Assembly (NCBI GenBank): GCA_964484515.1
Contig: CAZAGT010000056.1
Location: 1 to 19,340, forward strand
Length of the DNA stretch: 19,340 nucleotides
Direction of reading: 5' to 3'
From: CAZAGT01 sp964484515
Lineage (GTDB): Bacteria; Desulfobacterota; DSM-4660; Desulfatiglandales; HGW-15
Under the pieces are notes generated by a model. The model was not told the origin of the DNA. It saw only the letters and a list, made by a program, of their open reading frames with translations, and made no database searches. Both the position numbers and the translations under genes were made by a program. Shown here piece after piece: positions 1 to 8,810 of the stretch; positions within the stretch are counted from its first letter, which is position 1; every line of letters starts with the position of its first letter.

Positions 1-367
1 GTGGGAAGCCTAAGAGAGGGTTAGCTGCCGCGGAGCGGTTTAGTTCATGAGAGTGTGATCTAAAATAGGGCTCAAGCTCGAATCAGTCAGACTTATCTGC
101 AATTTCTCGATCGGTCGATATTTGGGGATCCCATATCCGTATCTCAGATTCTGGTGAGCCGAGAACCGTGGCTGATCTCACAGATCCGCGGGCTGAAAAG
201 TGGGACATGAAAAATGGCCTTGAAAAACATCCTTGGTGATCGCTATTATTATTGCCAAGCCGCGACGGTCAGCTGTGTTGTGAACAATACACCCTATATA
301 CCCGAGCAATTGGCAACCGAAAACCGATATAGGTTATTTTAGTGAGAACTCTTGAGGAGAGGTGAAA
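1..367. other. Upstream region without a recognisable gene
   Basis: No convincing coding sequence is visible. In the third forward frame there is an open stretch from the window edge to a stop at 48-50 that would give a short C-terminal end (GKPKRGLAAAERFSS). It could be the tail of a gene outside the window, but nothing confirms this. The last 50 bases carry a small palindrome and the ribosome binding site of the first amidohydrolase gene. I see no RNA gene here. Confidence 0.5.
322..335. promoter_or_regulatory. 14-bp imperfect palindrome before the first amidohydrolase gene
   Basis: AACCGATATAGGTT reads as its own reverse complement at six of seven paired positions, and it ends 32 bases before the ATG at 368. 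It is in the right place to be an operator or part of a promoter, but it is short and A/T-centred, so a chance origin is possible. No matching -35/-10 pair was found with confidence. Confidence 0.25.
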
Positions 368-1828
368 ATGAAGAAGAACATGCTTTACACCTTGATGGCA
401 GTATCGCTCCTGATGATGACAATTGCAGTGTCGCCGACTCAAGCTAAAGAGAGCACAGAAAAGGCACCGGCACAAGTGCTGATCAGCAATGTCAGCGTTT
501 GGGATGGAACCAGTGACAAGGCAAAGAAGAAGACCGATGTGTTGGTGGAAGGTAATAGGATCAAGCGAGTGGCCGAAGGCATCAAAGCCCCAAATGCCAT
601 TGTGATCGATGGCAAACGCGGCACCGTAACCCCCGGTTTGATCGATATGCACCAGCACCTGACGCTTAATGGCGGCACTCAGGCCGGAAACAATTGGGAT
701 GCCTATGTGCAGGGCGCTCACGCCTCCAGAGCCGCCCAGTACCTGCTGATGCAAGGATTCACCACTATCCGGGACATCGCCGGAAATTCCCTTGGCCTAA
801 AGCGTGCGATCAATTCCGACAAGCTGCCCGGTCCGCGCATTTACACAAGTGGTCCAGCTCTCGGTCCGACCGGTGGTCATAGCGATTGGGGCAGCTATAC
901 CGCCGCCCCCGGGGAACAGAACTATCAGATCAAGGTTCAAAATACGATGGTCGTTGACGGCGTCGCGGAATGGTTGCGTGCTGGTCGCTGGATCTTACGC
1001 AACGGAGGTGACTTTTTGAAAGTCATGTCCGGCGGTGGTGTCGCCAGTATCTTCGATCCGCTCGACCTTAACTCGCCATCCCTTGAGGAGATGAAGGCTG
1101 CGGTACAAGTGGCCAACGAGTACGGTACTTACGTGGCCATTCACGGCTACACGGACGCGGCCTACAACAAATCGCTGGATGCAGGTGTCAAATGTTTCGA
1201 GCACGGATTCTTGATCTCTGAGGAGACCGTCAAGCGCATGGCCAAGGAAGACGTCTGGTGGTCATGGCAGCCATATGGCAGTTGGACCACATTCGGGGCT
1301 GGCCAATTCCCCGAATGGTTTACAAAGGATATGCGCACCAAGGGCGCGATGGTCGCAAAGGGCGCGGAACGCGTGCCGAAATGGATGAAGAAGCACGGCG
1401 TGAAGATGTTCGTAGGATCCGACATGTTCGGCTGGGACAACTGGCATAATGCTATCGCCAATGTCACCGTCCCGGTGGATATCCCGGACAGCCCATTCAC
1501 GTCCCTGGATGCCATGAAGCTCTCTACGTCGCTTCCGGGTCAAGCCCTAGCCGAACTGACAGGTCCTTCCCGCAATGACTTCAAGGAAGCCAAGCTGGGC
1601 GTCATCGAGGAGGGCGCCTGGGCGGATATCCTGATCTGGAAAGGCGACCCGACTAAGGATGTGAAGCTTATTCTAAAGGAGGATAACCTGACTTTCATTA
1701 TGAAGGACGGAAAGGCGTATAAGAACCTCACGGTTCCGCCCACAGATCCTTCTTACCGCGGTAATCTGCGTCCCTCGGGATATTCCTTTGATCTGCCACC
1801 TGCAAGTGACCATTCCTGGTCGATGTAA
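368..1828 (+). CDS. Exported amidohydrolase, prolidase/carboxypeptidase-like (imidazolonepropionase-type fold)
   Basis: A 486-residue enzyme of the amidohydrolase superfamily (PF01979-type TIM barrel flanked by a small beta-sandwich). The N-terminus is a signal peptide (MKKNMLYTLMAVSLL..., probable cleavage after PTQA near residue 26), so it should act in the periplasm. Metal ligands are visible: H95 and H97 in GLIDMHQH, K218 in FLKVMSGGG (the lysine usually carboxylated), H259 in VAIHGYTD, H279 in FEHGF and D352 in GSDMFGWD. This set fits binuclear-metal members such as the Caulobacter Cc2672-type carboxypeptidases and prolidase-like enzymes, so a peptide or N-acyl amino acid substrate is likely; the exact substrate is not predictable. 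I chose the ATG at 368 because GGAGAGG lies about 8 bases before it; an in-frame GTG at 362 overlaps that site. The porin gene follows 61 bases downstream, and a frameshifted paralogue starts at 18194. Confidence 0.88.
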   Translation: MKKNMLYTLMAVSLLMMTIAVSPTQAKESTEKAPAQVLISNVSVWDGTSDKAKKKTDVLVEGNRIKRVAEGIKAPNAIVIDGKRGTVTPGLIDMHQHLTLNGGTQAGNNWDAYVQGAHASRAAQYLLMQGFTTIRDIAGNSLGLKRAINSDKLPGPRIYTSGPALGPTGGHSDWGSYTAAPGEQNYQIKVQNTMVVDGVAEWLRAGRWILRNGGDFLKVMSGGGVASIFDPLDLNSPSLEEMKAAVQVANEYGTYVAIHGYTDAAYNKSLDAGVKCFEHGFLISEETVKRMAKEDVWWSWQPYGSWTTFGAGQFPEWFTKDMRTKGAMVAKGAERVPKWMKKHGVKMFVGSDMFGWDNWHNAIANVTVPVDIPDSPFTSLDAMKLSTSLPGQALAELTGPSRNDFKEAKLGVIEEGAWADILIWKGDPTKDVKLILKEDNLTFIMKDGKAYKNLTVPPTDPSYRGNLRPSGYSFDLPPASDHSWSM

Positions 1829-1889
1829 CCAAATTTGAGCATTGCCGGGGTGTTTTGTGGCTCGGCGCCTATTTGGAGATCGGAACCCC

Positions 1890-3239
1890 ATGCCCACGGG
1901 GGTGAAAGCGGGCCAACTCCTCGCGTTGTGCGCAATCGTGTGTCTGCTCTGGCCCCCTTTGGCTCAGTCTATCGACATGGCGGCGACAGCGCAGGAGACC
2001 GCGTCTGGTGAAAGTCACCCGGAGACGACGTCCGGTTCGGAGGAGGAAACCACTCCTCGAAGCGGGGAACACCGCTGGTTCGGGAGCCCTAATCAGGTGG
2101 ACAACCAGATCGCGGACGACGAGGCCAGCATCAGCCGGGTGATCAAGAGGCGGCTCGTCGAACCCTATTTCGAGTGGAAGAAACGTCTCCAAGAGAAGCA
2201 CGGACTCTCTTTCGCGGTCGACTACTCCATGGCCTACCTGGCGGACAGCGACAGCCCCTCCGGGGCCGAAGACCGGGCGGCGAGCGGCATTGGCCGTTTC
2301 TTTGGCTCTTGGGAGTTCGTCGGGCGGGAGTCGGGCAATACCGGCGCATTCGTCTGGAAGGTGGAGCACCGACACAGTTACACGACGATTCCTCCAAGCG
2401 CCTTTGGTTTCAATCTGGGGTACGCCGGACTGATTGAACCTCCCTTCAGCGATCAAGGTTTCCGGTGGACTAACCTGTACTGGCGTCAACGGTGGAAAGA
2501 AGGTCCGGTCACCCTGTTTGCCGGCTTCTTGGACGCGACCGATTATGTGGACGTCTACGCCTTGGCGAGTCCCTGGACGGGTTTTCTCAACTTCGCCTTC
2601 AGCACGGGAACGCTCACGATTCCGGTCCCCAACGACGCCACGCTCGGGGTGGCCGCTGGAGGCATGCCCTCAAAGAGCATCTTTCTTATCGGCGGGCTTG
2701 TCGACCGTAATGCAGATCCTACGGATCCCTTCGGCGGGTTCAGCACCTTCTTCGGCGACAATGAGTACTTCAAGTCAGTCGAGATCGGCTGGGCACCCTC
2801 CCACGACCGCATCTACCTCGACAACGCCCACCTCACCTTTTGGCACGCTGACGAGCGGACACAGGCCGGCGAACCGAGTGGATGGGGCTTCAACATCTCG
2901 TTTACTCGCTATCTTGCCGGGAAGTGGTTGCCGTTTGTCCGGGCGGGGTATGCCAAGGACGGCGGCAGCCTCATGCAGAAGTCGGTGAGCGTGGGATTCG
3001 GCTATCAGCCGGTGCCCAAGGGGGATCTGCTCGGGTTCGGGTTCAACTGGGGTGAACCCAACGAAGACACATTCGGCCCCGGGCTCCGAGACCAGTACAC
3101 CATCGAAGTCTTCTACCGCTGGCAGCTAGCCCCACAGCTTGCCATCACGCCGGATGTCCAGTTCCTGATAAATCCCGCACTCAATCCGGAAGAGAATCAG
3201 ATATGGATTTTTGGATTGAGGGCACGGTTGGCCTTATAA
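1890..3239 (+). CDS. Outer-membrane porin, OprB (carbohydrate-selective porin) family
   Basis: A 449-residue protein with a signal peptide (hydrophobic LLALCAIVCLLWPPLAQS) and a long C-terminal region of alternating beta-strand pattern rich in Gly, Trp, Phe and Tyr, as in OprB-family porins. Typical stretches are RFFGSWEFVG, GYAGLIEPPFSDQGF, LFAGFLDATDYVDVY, WGFNISFTRYLAGKWLPFVRAG and LGFGFNWGEPNED. It ends in GLRARLAL, a final strand whose last residue is Leu rather than the more usual Phe. The length is normal for the family. OprB porins pass small solutes, classically sugars, across the outer membrane; here its place right after an exported amidohydrolase suggests uptake of that enzyme's substrate (inference). 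The ATG at 1890 has GGAG 11 bases upstream and gives a standard signal peptide; an in-frame TTG at 1842 would add 16 unlikely residues. A fragment of a second porin lies at 17570-18019. Confidence 0.85.
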   Translation: MPTGVKAGQLLALCAIVCLLWPPLAQSIDMAATAQETASGESHPETTSGSEEETTPRSGEHRWFGSPNQVDNQIADDEASISRVIKRRLVEPYFEWKKRLQEKHGLSFAVDYSMAYLADSDSPSGAEDRAASGIGRFFGSWEFVGRESGNTGAFVWKVEHRHSYTTIPPSAFGFNLGYAGLIEPPFSDQGFRWTNLYWRQRWKEGPVTLFAGFLDATDYVDVYALASPWTGFLNFAFSTGTLTIPVPNDATLGVAAGGMPSKSIFLIGGLVDRNADPTDPFGGFSTFFGDNEYFKSVEIGWAPSHDRIYLDNAHLTFWHADERTQAGEPSGWGFNISFTRYLAGKWLPFVRAGYAKDGGSLMQKSVSVGFGYQPVPKGDLLGFGFNWGEPNEDTFGPGLRDQYTIEVFYRWQLAPQLAITPDVQFLINPALNPEENQIWIFGLRARLAL

Positions 3240-3492
3240 CAGCTTGGTTTCATCCCTCGCCGCCAAAATAACCTGTCCAAGGTCCCCGATTCTTGATCCT
3301 ATGATATTTTGGATTTTGGTAGAACTACCCTTTCCTCAATTGCGGTGAAACCATGCTCCCTGCACGGTCACGCCTTCGTTTCATAGCGCTCGGGATGCCC
3401 AATGGAAAAGACTTGCTCTATTCCGATCCTTTTCTTAGTATCCCCCCTTGACGTTTCTCGATTCAGCGCGAACAGGCTTTAGAGGGAAGCTC

Positions 3493-3959
3493 GTGGCAGA
3501 CGACACCCCCATCACTCATATCCTCCCTACCCAGCTGAACCGCCCGACAGTTGGGGACAAATGGGTCCCGCGGCCTCATCTCATCTCCCGGCTTAATGAA
3601 GGTCTGAAAAAGCGGCTCACGCTCATTTCCGCCTCGGCCGGATATGGAAGACGACCCTGGTTGCCCAGTGGTTCGATCAGATCCCCGGAAATTCGGCGTG
3701 GCTCTCCCTGGAAAAGAGCGACAGCGACCCTGACCGTTTCCTCACATGTTTTATGGCCGCCGTCCGTACTGCGGTGCCGGAGTTCGGGGCCACAATCGAG
3801 GCTTCGATCACATCCCCTGAATTGCCGCCTCCGGATTACCTAGCCGATGTCGTGGTTTCCGACCTGGCTAAGCTCGAAAAGCCTTTGAGACTGGTTCTTG
3901 GTCTTGACAACCTGAAGATCATCATGAAGGACGGCAAGATCTACAAGAACTCTCTATAG
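3493..3959 (+). pseudogene. Broken MalT/LuxR-type regulator fused to the C-terminal tail of a lost amidohydrolase
   Basis: The first part matches the start of the intact regulator at 6081: HILPTQLNRPTVGDKWVPRPHL against QLVPTKLNRPTIDSRWIVRPRL, then LTLISASAGYG leading into the Walker A motif. One base is missing after 3647, inside that motif. Reading on in the next frame restores KTTLVAQWFDQIP, SAWLSLEKSDSDPDRFL and ELPPPDYLADVVVSDLA. Similarity to the regulator stops near the Walker B region (about 3900). The frame then continues as DNLKIIMKDGKIYKNSL and stops. That ending matches the tail of the exported amidohydrolases (DNLTFIMKDGKAYKNL in the gene at 368), not a regulator. About 770 regulator codons and nearly all of one amidohydrolase are therefore missing. 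The likely old start is GTG at 3493, after AGAGGGAAG. The D-aminoacylase gene starts 15 bases after the stop. Almost certainly non-functional as a regulator. Confidence 0.85.
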
Positions 3960-3974
3960 GAAAAGGAGGAAGAA

Positions 3975-5633
3975 ATGAAAAAGCTGCTTTTGCAATTCGG
4001 AATTCTGGCTTTGACACTGGCCATTACCCTGCCTGCCATGGCCGCCGAATACGATCTGGTCATCAACAACGGCCGGGTCATGGACCCGGAGACGAAGTAC
4101 GACGCGGTATCCAATGTCGGCATCAAGAATGGCAATATCGCCATCATCACCAAGAAGAAGATCACGGGCAAGGAAACCATCGACGCCACGGGGCTGGTGG
4201 TGGCCCCGGGATTTATCGACGGCCACCAGCATTGCATCGAACCCTATGCCTACCGCTTGATGGTGCGCGACGGCCGGACGACGATCATGGACCTGGAGGT
4301 GGGGGCGTACGGTCCAAACATAGACAAGTTCTACAAGAAACATGAAGGCAACTCTCCAATAAATTTTGGTGTCTCCGTTGCCCATGAATTTGCCCGGGCC
4401 GCCGTGCTGGACGGATTTTCCGACTGGAAATACTTGAACACGCCCGATGCTTTGAGGTCCCGTGTCAATAAGGGCTGGTCGGCCACCCGCCCCACCCTTG
4501 AACAGGGCAACCAGATCCTTGCCGCAATGGACGAAGGGCTTCGTCAAGGAGGTCTGGGCATCGGTTCTACTGTTGGATACATGCGAGCCGGGGTGTCCTC
4601 CCGCGAGATATTTGAACTGCAAAGGCTCGCCGGTAAGTATGGCCGATATATCGATATGCACTTCCGTCTTACGCCCGGCGATGATGTCCAGGAAGTCATG
4701 GGTATCCAGGAGATGCTGGCCAATGCTGCTGCCCTGGGCTCTCCGGCTATTGCCGCTCATTTCAACAATCCTGGATACAACATGGTGCATGAACTCCTGG
4801 TGAGGATGCGGGAAAAAGGCTACAACGTGTGGGGCGAAATCTATCCGTACCATGCCGGTTCAACAGCCCTGAATGCCGTATTTCTCGAACCCGAGGTGTG
4901 GGTAAAAGCCCTTGGCCACAAATATGAAGAAACCATTCAGGATGCTGAAACGGGAAAATTCTATACCCAAAAGACACGTGAGGAAATGCTCAAAAAAGAA
5001 CCAACGCGTCCTATAATTGTGTATAAATGTCCGGAAGAATGGGTGGTTAACTGGATAAAAATGAAAGGCGTCGCCATCGGCAGCGACGGCATGCCGCTCC
5101 TGCCCGATGACGGATTGACCTGGGATACGCCCTACGACAAGTTTCCCAATACCCATCCCCGTTTCGCCGGAAGCTTTGCCAAGGTGCTCCGCCTGGCCAG
5201 GGAGAACAATATCCCCCTGATGCAGGCGGTCTCCATGACCAGTTACAACTACGCCAAACCGCTGGGCGCTATGGGGCTGAAGGCCATGCAGCTCCGTGGC
5301 CGCATTCAGAAAGGCATGGTAGCCGATATCACCATATTCGATCCAAAGACCGTTACCGACAATTCAACCTTTGCCAAGGGAACCTTGCCTTCGACCGGTA
5401 TTCCCCATGTCATCGTCAACGGCATTATCGTGATGAAAGACTCGGAACCGATCAAGCGTTTTGATGCCGGTCAGCCGATCCGTTTCGAAGTTCAGGAAAA
5501 AGGCCGCTTTGAGCCCTTAACCGAGGAAGGTTGGGTAAAAACATTTTATGCATCGCCGATTGATTTCGGCGGTGGCGTACCCGGTTCGCAGCCGAACATG
5601 GGAACTCCCGTAGAATATCCGCATATTCATTAA
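3975..5633 (+). CDS. Exported D-aminoacylase / N-acyl-D-amino-acid deacylase-like amidohydrolase
   Basis: A 552-residue amidohydrolase with a clear signal peptide (MKKLLLQFGILALTLAITLP, probable cleavage after AMA at about 23), so periplasmic. Ligand positions follow the D-aminoacylase branch: H84 and H86 in GFIDGHQHC, E108 in MDLEVGAYG (in the place of the bridging Cys/Glu), H229 in DMHFR, H262 in AAHFNN and D371 in GSDGMPL. Enzymes of this branch remove the acyl group from N-acyl-D-amino acids or act on related amides, giving an amine and a free acid. At 552 residues it is somewhat longer than typical bacterial D-aminoacylases, with extra sequence after the ADITIFDPKTV barrel end. An excellent ribosome binding site (AAAGGAGGAAGAA) precedes the ATG. 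It sits directly after a regulator/amidohydrolase fusion scar and is followed by an intrinsic terminator. Family assignment is firm; the substrate is inferred only from the family. Confidence 0.85.
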   Translation: MKKLLLQFGILALTLAITLPAMAAEYDLVINNGRVMDPETKYDAVSNVGIKNGNIAIITKKKITGKETIDATGLVVAPGFIDGHQHCIEPYAYRLMVRDGRTTIMDLEVGAYGPNIDKFYKKHEGNSPINFGVSVAHEFARAAVLDGFSDWKYLNTPDALRSRVNKGWSATRPTLEQGNQILAAMDEGLRQGGLGIGSTVGYMRAGVSSREIFELQRLAGKYGRYIDMHFRLTPGDDVQEVMGIQEMLANAAALGSPAIAAHFNNPGYNMVHELLVRMREKGYNVWGEIYPYHAGSTALNAVFLEPEVWVKALGHKYEETIQDAETGKFYTQKTREEMLKKEPTRPIIVYKCPEEWVVNWIKMKGVAIGSDGMPLLPDDGLTWDTPYDKFPNTHPRFAGSFAKVLRLARENNIPLMQAVSMTSYNYAKPLGAMGLKAMQLRGRIQKGMVADITIFDPKTVTDNSTFAKGTLPSTGIPHVIVNGIIVMKDSEPIKRFDAGQPIRFEVQEKGRFEPLTEEGWVKTFYASPIDFGGGVPGSQPNMGTPVEYPHIH

Positions 5634-6080
5634 TTTCCTGGTTAGAAAACCTGTCATGAATGTGATTCGTCCGCTTGCCGGTTTTTACAAGGCCGGCAAG
5701 CGGCAATGCCTTTTTAGATAAGACTTCATGAGCATTTTCATTGTTGGTGAGCACCGGATATTATTTCGCTCGCAGATATTACGAATCAGTAATCAGATCA
5801 TAAGGCCAGATATATCACGAGAGGTTGTCCGGTTTTTCATGAAATATCCGGGTTAGCGACCGACATCGTGGGTAAACGTCGATTGACAATCTGTATTTGT
5901 TACCACCATCTTAGTATATCTATACCTGCATAATCTAAATTGTTGGGCTGATCAACTCAAATGCTCGCAATTGCCTCTATTTTTAGTTAGCTTTGAATTC
6001 AATGATGAGGCGAAGCAAGCCGACAAAAATGCCGTTTTAATTTATTGGCTCTCCAAAAAGAGCTTTTGGGGTGGAACCGC
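5634..6080. other. Intergenic region: terminator plus A/T-rich leader of the regulator gene
   Basis: This non-coding stretch holds the terminator at 5671-5715 and then an A/T-rich segment up to the regulator's start. A perfect -35-like TTGACA occurs at 5883-5888, but no good -10 lies at 16-18 bases from it. A TTTCATGAAA palindrome at 5835-5844 is flanked by CCGG on both sides (5829-5832 and 5848-5851), one base out of register. No coding remnant was recognised. Confidence 0.5.
5671..5715 (+). terminator. Intrinsic terminator after the D-aminoacylase gene
   Basis: CCGCTTGCCGG (5671-5681) pairs perfectly with CCGGCAAGCGG (5693-5703), giving an 11-bp GC-rich stem with an 11-base loop. A TTTTT run follows at 5711-5715. 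It lies about 40 bases after the stop codon and separates the hydrolase block from the regulator gene. Confidence 0.85.
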
Positions 6081-8810
6081 GTGCCAGAAAATATAGCCGA
6101 CTTTCAATTAGTACCGACAAAACTCAATCGGCCTACTATTGACAGCCGCTGGATTGTTCGCCCCCGCCTGCTTTCTGCACTTGATGATGCGTTTGGCCGG
6201 AAGCTGACCCTCATTTCGGCCCCTGCCGGATACGGCAAAACGACTTTGGTGGCCCAATGGCTGGATCATATCCCCCACCCATCCGCCTGGCTCTCCCTGG
6301 ACGAATATGACAGCGATCTGGATCGTTTCCTCCGATACGTGATCGCCTCTATCCGTAAAATCTTTCCCCAATTCGGCCCCCAAATCGATCCCCTGCTATC
6401 ATCCCCGACGCTGCCGCCGCTGGAATATCTGACTGACGCGCTGATTTCTGATTTGGCAGAACCGGTCAAACCGTGGGTGCTCGTTTTCGATGACTTTCAA
6501 TTCATTGGATCCAAACCCATGCAGGTGATGTTGAGCAGACTGGTCAAGTACCTGCCGGACCTCCTGCACCTGGTTATCGCAACCCGGGTAGACCCATGGT
6601 TTCCGCTGGCTAAGTGGCGCGCCAAGGAATGGCTGACCGAGATTCGTGCCGACCATCTGCGTTTTTACCCTGAAGAGGCGCGAGACTATCTCGGTACACC
6701 TTTCAAAGGGCAGCTGTCCGAGGATGCCATTGAGCGGATTAACGCTCGAACGGAGGGTTGGGTGACCGGCCTTCAGCTGGCGCGGCTCTCCCTGACTGAT
6801 AAGGACGACCCAGAAGCATTTGCAAGGCGATTTGTCGGCAGCGACCGAATAGTCCTCGAATATCTAATGGACGAGGTCAGTTCCGGACAGGCAGACGAGA
6901 CCAAACATTTTTTTGCTATGACCTCCCTGCTGGAGCGTTTCTGTGCACCGCTTTGTGATCATATTTTAGGCGAAGAAATTGGCATCCAAGAAAGCCGACG
7001 CCAAATCGCTTTATTGGAAAAGCAAAACCTGTTCATCGTTCCACTTGACGGCGAAGGTATTTGGTATCGGTACCATCACCTGTTCCACGCATTGCTGAGC
7101 TCCCGGTTGAAAACGATCTTGCCCCAAAGCCGACAAGCCCAGATTCACCACCGCGCCGGAGAGTGGTTCGCCGGCCAGGGATACATCGAGGACGGGCTCA
7201 GGCACTTGATTGCCGCCGGAGATTTGGACGAGGCGGCTGAGTTGGTCGCGGAAAACATGCATGCGGCCATTGATCAGGATTTATCCCGACGAACTATGGT
7301 CCGGTGGCTGGATCTGTTTCCGAAAGGTTCCGAAAAATGCCGGCCGGGACTCCTGGTGGCACATGCTTTTCAGAAAATGTTTCGGTGGGACCACACTGGC
7401 GCGAAGTCGTTGTTGGACCAGGCTGAGTCGCTGCTGAAGGATCCTGCCGATTCGATCCCTGCACCCAGGTTACGAAACCTTTGGGGGGATATTGCCGCAC
7501 TACGCTCATCCATATTTTTTTGGCAGGGAGACGTGGAAAAGGGCCTTCATCACGGCCGTCAGGGTCTAAAACTCGTGACTAGGAAACACCGCTACGCACA
7601 TACAGTGGCGATGGTGTATACCGCGGTCGCCAAAGCTGTTTGCGGACAAAAGGATGATGCGCTGCATCTGTTGACCAAAGCTTTGGCGGACGACTGTTCG
7701 GAGGGCAGCCCCAATGCCGGCCCACTCTTGGTGGCGAAAATCGGTATCTTATCCTATGTGGTGGATTGGGATGCGGTGGAGGAGAGTGCGAAGTTAATCC
7801 TAAACGTCCATAAAACTGCACCCCAGGCTGATAACTGGTTAGGGTACGCGCACTATTACCTTGGCAGCGCAGCCTATGAACGCAACTTGCTGAATGATGC
7901 GATGGATCATTTCGGCCGTGTTGAGCAAATGCGCTACCGGATGACCACGCGCCTATACCACGATGCACTCATCGGCTTGGCGCTTGTCGCCTGGGCCAAA
8001 GCAGACGCGGACAGTGCAGAAAGTTATGCCGACGCGGCATCTTCATTTGCAATCGAAACGGGCGATCCCTTATCAATGCAAATGTCAAATCTAATTCAAA
8101 TCAGGCGGGCGATGTTTTCCAGAAATGGACCGAAAGATGCGGCTCCTTACACACCGACAGCCGACAGCACCTGGGTCTGGCTTCTATATCCCTCTTTGGT
8201 CCATGCCGAAAATCGGGTTAACAAGGTCGGTCATGGTGATTGCAGCGCCGCTCTGGAATCTATCGAAAAAGGCCTGCAAATGGCACGGCGCCACCACAAC
8301 ACCCGGCTGGAGCTCCAGTATCTGGCCGTCAAAGCCGTGGCCCTGAAATGCGCCGGCAGACGAGACCAGGCGCTCGAGTTGCTTGAAAAAACGTTGAGTA
8401 GAGCGGAGCCGCACAGATTGGTGCGGTTATTTGTCGACAGGGGGCCGATGATGGCCGAACTGCTGGTCTCCTTGTCGAAAAAGCGCTCCGAAGATGTTTA
8501 TCTTAAGGTGCTGTTAGATGCATTTGAGGATAAAATACCCTTCAAACCCTCAACCGCAAATGCAGCGGGAAATTTTTCCCGAACCGAACCGGCGACTGAA
8601 GCTTCTCTTTCAAGTGGATTGACCAACCGCGAGCATGACATCCTGATACTGCTGGGCAAACGTCTGAGCAACAAGGAGATTGCTCAACAGCTGTACATTT
8701 CACCCATCACCGTCAAGACCCATACCGTTAACATCTATCGCAAATTGAACGTTCACAAGCGCCGCCAGGCGGTTGCCCGGGCTGTACAACTCGGCCTGCT
8801 GAACGAATGA
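6081..8810 (+). CDS. Large ATP-dependent LuxR-family transcriptional regulator, MalT-like
   Basis: About 909 residues, the size of MalT-type (LAL/STAND) regulators, which bind ATP and an inducer, oligomerise and activate promoters. Visible parts are a Walker A motif at about 49-55 (AGYGKTT), a Walker B region near 133-138 (VLVFDD), a long helical-repeat middle (about 350-800) and a C-terminal LuxR helix-turn-helix (GLTNREHDILILLGKRLSNK, then EIAQQLYISPITVKTHTVNI). I favour the GTG at 6081: it follows GGGGTGGA at a good distance and matches, residue for residue in length, the GTG start of the broken paralogue at 3493. A TTG at 6045 would add 12 residues. It has its own long leader after a terminator, so it is probably transcribed alone. 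It is the only regulator in the window and may control the flanking hydrolase and CoA genes (inference). Confidence 0.9.
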   Translation: MPENIADFQLVPTKLNRPTIDSRWIVRPRLLSALDDAFGRKLTLISAPAGYGKTTLVAQWLDHIPHPSAWLSLDEYDSDLDRFLRYVIASIRKIFPQFGPQIDPLLSSPTLPPLEYLTDALISDLAEPVKPWVLVFDDFQFIGSKPMQVMLSRLVKYLPDLLHLVIATRVDPWFPLAKWRAKEWLTEIRADHLRFYPEEARDYLGTPFKGQLSEDAIERINARTEGWVTGLQLARLSLTDKDDPEAFARRFVGSDRIVLEYLMDEVSSGQADETKHFFAMTSLLERFCAPLCDHILGEEIGIQESRRQIALLEKQNLFIVPLDGEGIWYRYHHLFHALLSSRLKTILPQSRQAQIHHRAGEWFAGQGYIEDGLRHLIAAGDLDEAAELVAENMHAAIDQDLSRRTMVRWLDLFPKGSEKCRPGLLVAHAFQKMFRWDHTGAKSLLDQAESLLKDPADSIPAPRLRNLWGDIAALRSSIFFWQGDVEKGLHHGRQGLKLVTRKHRYAHTVAMVYTAVAKAVCGQKDDALHLLTKALADDCSEGSPNAGPLLVAKIGILSYVVDWDAVEESAKLILNVHKTAPQADNWLGYAHYYLGSAAYERNLLNDAMDHFGRVEQMRYRMTTRLYHDALIGLALVAWAKADADSAESYADAASSFAIETGDPLSMQMSNLIQIRRAMFSRNGPKDAAPYTPTADSTWVWLLYPSLVHAENRVNKVGHGDCSAALESIEKGLQMARRHHNTRLELQYLAVKAVALKCAGRRDQALELLEKTLSRAEPHRLVRLFVDRGPMMAELLVSLSKKRSEDVYLKVLLDAFEDKIPFKPSTANAAGNFSRTEPATEASLSSGLTNREHDILILLGKRLSNKEIAQQLYISPITVKTHTVNIYRKLNVHKRRQAVARAVQLGLLNE

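Noticed and set aside
1869..2489. - strand open frame opposite the porin start (206 codons)
   Set aside because: Arg/Pro-rich antisense translation typical of GC-rich coding DNA; no motif or start signal.
3954..4853. - strand open frame opposite the D-aminoacylase (299 codons)
   Set aside because: Low-complexity antisense product without motifs; the + strand carries a full family match with a ribosome binding site.
5883..5920. TTGACA with a TAGTAT-like element before the regulator gene
   Set aside because: The spacing is about 23 bases, too long for a standard sigma-70 promoter, so no promoter is called.
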